Shown piece by piece: positions 4,023-6,508 of a stretch of DNA of 6,508 nt (positions within the stretch are counted from its first letter, which is position 1; the number at the start of each line of letters is the position of its first letter). The notes beneath the pieces were generated by a model. That model was not told where the DNA came from. It saw nothing but the letters and a program-made list of their open reading frames with translations, and ran no database searches. Position numbers and translations under genes: made by a program. Source of the stretch: Dehalococcoidales bacterium (GTDB taxonomy: Bacteria > Chloroflexota > Dehalococcoidia > Dehalococcoidales > RBG-16-60-22); contig JAUWZF010000066.1 in NCBI GenBank assembly GCA_030615475.1, positions 1 to 6,508 on the forward strand. The letters run 5' to 3'.

Positions 4023-4808
4023 GTGAAGGACATCACGGTAATTAAAATAGGCGGGTCTACCTTCGGGAACCGGGACACGACCATCGAGGATATCGTAGCG
4101 CTCCAGAAGCAGGGCAAAGCGCTGGTGGTCGTGCACGGGGGCGGCATCACCGTCACCGACTGGCTCAAGCGCCAGAGAGTCGCCACGAAGTTCGTCCGCG
4201 GTGAGCGCGTCACCGATTTGCCAACGCTGGAGGTGGTGACCGCAGTACTGGCCGGCCTGGCCAACAAGGAAATCACGGCGGCGATTAACGTTAACGGCGG
4301 GCGGGCGGTCGGCATCAGCGGCGTCGATGGCGCTCTTATCGAGAGTAAATCGAAAAACCGGGAAATGGGCTATGTGGGGGAAGTCGTGAAAGTGAATCCG
4401 GCTGTGTTGGAAGCGCTGCTCAAGGCGGGCTTTATCCCCGTTGTCTCTCCTTTGAGCCTGTACTCGGTTGACAGACCCGGTGACGCCCCGGCGATAATTA
4501 ACGTTAACGGCGACCCCATTGCCGGCGACCTGGCGGTGGCCCTCGATGCGGCAAGGCTTGTCTTTTTAACCGACGTGGCCGGCATTACCGATACCTCCGG
4601 CGCGGTGTTGTCCCGACTGTCCGCGGGTGAGGCGGAGGCACTGATAGCTTCGGGGGTGATTTCCGGGGGCATGATTCCCAAGATTAATGCCTGCCTCAGG
4701 GCTTTATCTGCGGGCTCGATTGCCCGTATAATAGATGGCAGGAAGTCGCATGCCCTGTTAAAAGAATTTGACGGGCAGGACGGCGGCACCACGATATATA
4801 AGGAATAA
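4023..4808 (+). CDS. argB: Acetylglutamate kinase (ArgB), short form
   Basis: A 261-residue amino-acid-kinase-fold enzyme that phosphorylates N-acetylglutamate with ATP. Key elements are KIGGS with Lys8, HGGG at 38-41, GERVT at 60-64 for substrate binding, GVDGALI at 100-106, the INVNGDPIAGDLA segment (159-171) with Asp164, the nucleotide-site FLTDVAGI (181-188), and GGMIPK with Lys220. Lys8, Asp164 and Lys220 match the catalytic lysines and aspartate of the E. coli enzyme in order and spacing. The protein begins directly at the first beta strand, so it lacks the N-terminal helix that arginine-inhibited hexameric enzymes use to assemble. GTG at 4023 follows GAGGG (4008-4012) by 10 nt. A LysW-dependent aminoadipate kinase (LysZ) is the main alternative; the argJ/argD context and absence of lysW nearby favour ArgB. 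Confidence 0.92.
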   Translation: MKDITVIKIGGSTFGNRDTTIEDIVALQKQGKALVVVHGGGITVTDWLKRQRVATKFVRGERVTDLPTLEVVTAVLAGLANKEITAAINVNGGRAVGISGVDGALIESKSKNREMGYVGEVVKVNPAVLEALLKAGFIPVVSPLSLYSVDRPGDAPAIINVNGDPIAGDLAVALDAARLVFLTDVAGITDTSGAVLSRLSAGEAEALIASGVISGGMIPKINACLRALSAGSIARIIDGRKSHALLKEFDGQDGGTTIYKE

Positions 4809-4810
4809 AA

Positions 4811-5998
4811 ATGACCAACTGGCCGGAACTGGAAAGTAAATACTATATGCAGACTATCGTGCGTGTCCCGGTGACCCTGGTAAGGGGAAAAGGCGCGCGT
4901 GTCTGGGATGATAAGGGCAAAGAGTACCTGGACTTTATCTGCGGGCTGGCGGTCAATTGCCTGGGGCACTGCCACCCGGTAATTGTCGAGGCCGTCGCCG
5001 AGCAATCGCGCACCCTCGTACAGACGTCGAACTGGTACTATACCGTGCCGCAGATTCGCCTGGCCCAGTTGCTGGTGGAAAACAGCTGCCTGGACAAGGC
5101 ATTTATCTGCAACAGCGGACTGGAAGCCAACGAGGGCGCCGTCAAGCTCGCCCGACGCTACGGTCATCTCAAACTGAAAGGTGCCTACGAGGTCATTACG
5201 ACTATGGACTCCTTCCACGGCCGTTCTTTAGCCATGACGGCGGCCAGCGGACAACCGAAGATGCACGAGCCGTACGTCCCTTTGCCGGTCGGTTTTATCA
5301 ACGTGGCCAATAATGATATCGAAGCGATAAAGTCGGCCACCACGGAGAAGACATGTGCCGTGATGCTGGAGCCGGTGCAGGGGGAGGGGGGCGTTAATGT
5401 CCCCGATGATGATTACCTGAAAAAGGTAAGAGAGTGGTGCGACTGCAAGGGCATTTTACTGATACTGGACGAAGTTCAGACGGGGATAGGCCGCCTCGGG
5501 GCGCTGTTCGGCTACGAGCTGTACGGCATCGAACCCGATATCCTGACTCTGGCCAAGGGGCTGGGGGGAGGTATGCCTGTCGGCGCACTGCTGGCCAAGG
5601 AAAAAGCCTCTGTTTTCACGCTCGGAGACCATAATTCCACATTCGGCGGTAATCCGGTTACCAGCGCCGCCGCCTGCGCCGTGCTGAAATACGTCATTGA
5701 TAATGATGTCGCCGGGAACGTAAAGAAGGTGGGGCAGTACCTTATGGAGGGACTGGAGGGGTTAAAGAAAAAATACTCCTTCATTACCGAGGTGCGGGGG
5801 CGCGGGTTCCTGGTAGCTATTGAATTCAATAGCGATATCGCTCAGGATATATTGATGGCCTGCCTCGAGAAAGGGCTGCTGGTCAACAAACTAAAACCCA
5901 GCGCTATCCGCCTGATACCGCCGCTGATTATCGGTAATAAGGAAGTTGACGGGGCTATCGGCATACTGGACGGGGTATTTTCTGGAATTGTTGGGTGA
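4811..5998 (+). CDS. argD: Acetylornithine aminotransferase (ArgD), PLP-dependent class III
   Basis: A 395-residue class III aminotransferase that converts N-acetylglutamate semialdehyde plus glutamate to N-acetylornithine and 2-oxoglutarate. PLP-site features appear in the expected order: NSGLEANE (101-108, phosphate loop), FHGR (135-138), EPVQGEGG (187-194), the DEVQ signature with Asp220 contacting the pyridine nitrogen, LAKGLGGG with Schiff-base Lys249, and HNSTFGGNP (274-282). RLIPPL (367-372) holds the carboxylate-binding Arg367. Length is normal. ATG at 4811 has AAGGA (4800-4804) 6 nt upstream, lying inside the last codons of argB and only 2 nt beyond its stop, so translation is probably coupled. 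The common NSGAEANE reads NSGLEANE. Related paralogues (succinylornithine, GABA or LysW-lysine aminotransferases) are possible by sequence but not by context. Confidence 0.95.
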   Translation: MTNWPELESKYYMQTIVRVPVTLVRGKGARVWDDKGKEYLDFICGLAVNCLGHCHPVIVEAVAEQSRTLVQTSNWYYTVPQIRLAQLLVENSCLDKAFICNSGLEANEGAVKLARRYGHLKLKGAYEVITTMDSFHGRSLAMTAASGQPKMHEPYVPLPVGFINVANNDIEAIKSATTEKTCAVMLEPVQGEGGVNVPDDDYLKKVREWCDCKGILLILDEVQTGIGRLGALFGYELYGIEPDILTLAKGLGGGMPVGALLAKEKASVFTLGDHNSTFGGNPVTSAAACAVLKYVIDNDVAGNVKKVGQYLMEGLEGLKKKYSFITEVRGRGFLVAIEFNSDIAQDILMACLEKGLLVNKLKPSAIRLIPPLIIGNKEVDGAIGILDGVFSGIVG

Positions 5999-6029
5999 AT
6001 ATTGCTAGAATAAAGTCGAAGAGACGGTA

Positions 6030-6508
6030 ATGTTAAAAAAAATCGGCAGCCTGGGGATGATGGTATTGCTGGTGGTTGTTCCCCTGATTGCCATTATTTG
6101 GCTGACTATATTTAATTCAGAGGTTGGGATGGCTAAGGATATCGGGATGCAGGAACTCAGCTTATCTACGTATGATTATTCGTCTGTGCCTCAATCGGTA
6201 ATCGATGACGCCGTTGAACTGGCCGGCGAGTTGATAGGGAAAGGCCAGGAAAAGATTCAGAATTCCGTAGACCAGCTGCTGGCGATGTATATGGAAGCCA
6301 GGGATTGGGATGTCATCATTGTCTTCAATTCGGGTGGCTGGGGGTGGAATTTTACATATGAATCGCCCGGCTGGGTCAGTATTCTCGACGGAATTAAGTC
6401 GCAACTGGAGAGCCAGGGGTATAATTCGCTGGTATTGAACTACCGGCGTACCAGCAGTGGAATAACAGGCTGTATCAAGGAGTTTTACGAGGTGGCTGCC
6501 CGCTATCC
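6030..6508 (+). CDS. Membrane-anchored protein of unknown function, N-terminal part (cut by window edge)
   Basis: An open frame runs from ATG at 6030 through the window end (159 complete codons, no stop). It starts with MLKKIG and a strongly hydrophobic stretch at about 8-28, a signal anchor or uncleaved signal peptide, then a polar helical region (50-90). VIIVFNSGGWGWNF at 95-108 is a beta strand running into a Gly/Trp-rich loop, and a helix (115-130) leads to NSLVLNYRRT (132-141). Strand, Gly-rich loop, helix, strand is how alpha/beta-hydrolase-like domains begin, but a nucleophile elbow would lie beyond the window, so this is only a hint. I do not recognise the family. The start is bounded by an in-frame TAG at 6006 with no other start codon between; the Shine-Dalgarno is weak (GAGACGG). 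It lies 31 nt after argD, so probably shares its transcript. Predicted to face outside the membrane. Confidence 0.75.
   Translation, partial: MLKKIGSLGMMVLLVVVPLIAIIWLTIFNSEVGMAKDIGMQELSLSTYDYSSVPQSVIDDAVELAGELIGKGQEKIQNSVDQLLAMYMEARDWDVIIVFNSGGWGWNFTYESPGWVSILDGIKSQLESQGYNSLVLNYRRTSSGITGCIKEFYEVAARY

Noticed and set aside
4006..4026. Seven-codon GTG...TGA mini-frame overlapping the argB start
   Set aside because: Could couple argJ and argB translation, but it has no ribosome site of its own and is short enough to be chance.
4023..4808. LysW-aminoadipate kinase (LysZ) instead of ArgB
   Set aside because: The lack of an N-terminal helix would allow it, but argJ and argD neighbours and no lysW make arginine synthesis the better reading.
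4370..5218. 282-codon minus-strand open frame antisense to argB/argD
   Set aside because: Long only because the two GC-rich plus-strand genes leave few stops on that frame; both plus-strand genes have complete catalytic motifs and the antisense product shows no domain.
6162..6404. 80-codon minus-strand open frame near the right edge
   Set aside because: The plus-strand frame from 6030 is open for 159 codons with a clear membrane anchor, so the antisense frame is taken as chance.
1..6508. CRISPR array, tRNA or rRNA gene, transposase
   Set aside because: No regularly spaced long repeats, no recognisable tRNA or rRNA sequence, and no transposase-like protein on either strand.

Overview
This 6.5 kb window looks bacterial: it has σ70-like -35/-10 pairs, Shine-Dalgarno motifs in front of most genes, and ATG, GTG and TTG starts. 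The genes appear moderately GC-rich, while the 171-594 intergenic stretch is AT-rich. A cysteine-rich Fe-S-type protein, a stand-alone pyruvate-kinase C-terminal-like protein and an argJ-argB-argD cluster together suggest an anaerobe. Chloroflexota (Dehalococcoidia-like) is my best guess, made from protein character only and not verified.

Layout. (1) 1-170, minus strand: N-terminal part of a nitroreductase-family flavoprotein, cut by the window edge, with its own promoter. (2) 171-594: a 424-bp non-coding region rich in regulatory-looking structure. It holds a GC-block inverted-repeat element, a plus-strand promoter, and an intrinsic terminator that ends no visible gene and has a competing upstream hairpin. 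Helically spaced T-tract repeats and a second hairpin follow, before the next start codon. (3) 595-1380, plus: an alpha/beta hydrolase with an intact Ser-Asp-His triad. (4) 1386-1505: a nested inverted-repeat element of the TGTCATTCCC type between two convergent genes. (5) 2653-1510, minus: a two-gene unit, pyruvate-kinase-C-like protein then a cysteine-cluster protein 16 nt downstream, behind a promoter with a palindromic operator candidate. (6) 2801-5998, plus: argJ, argB and argD, followed at 6030 by a membrane-anchored protein of unknown function that runs off the window.

How the genes work together. ArgJ moves the acetyl group from N-acetylornithine to glutamate (and may also make N-acetylglutamate from acetyl-CoA), ArgB phosphorylates N-acetylglutamate, and ArgD transaminates to N-acetylornithine. 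That is the acetylated-intermediate half of ornithine/arginine synthesis in its cyclic form. ArgC, needed between ArgB and ArgD, is not in the window. The argJ promoter sits so close to the start codon that the mRNA is predicted to be leaderless.

Most genes here are ordinary. The less explained material is the 350-570 leader region, the minus-strand Cys-cluster/PK-like pair, the predicted leaderless argJ, and the unrecognised protein at the right edge.
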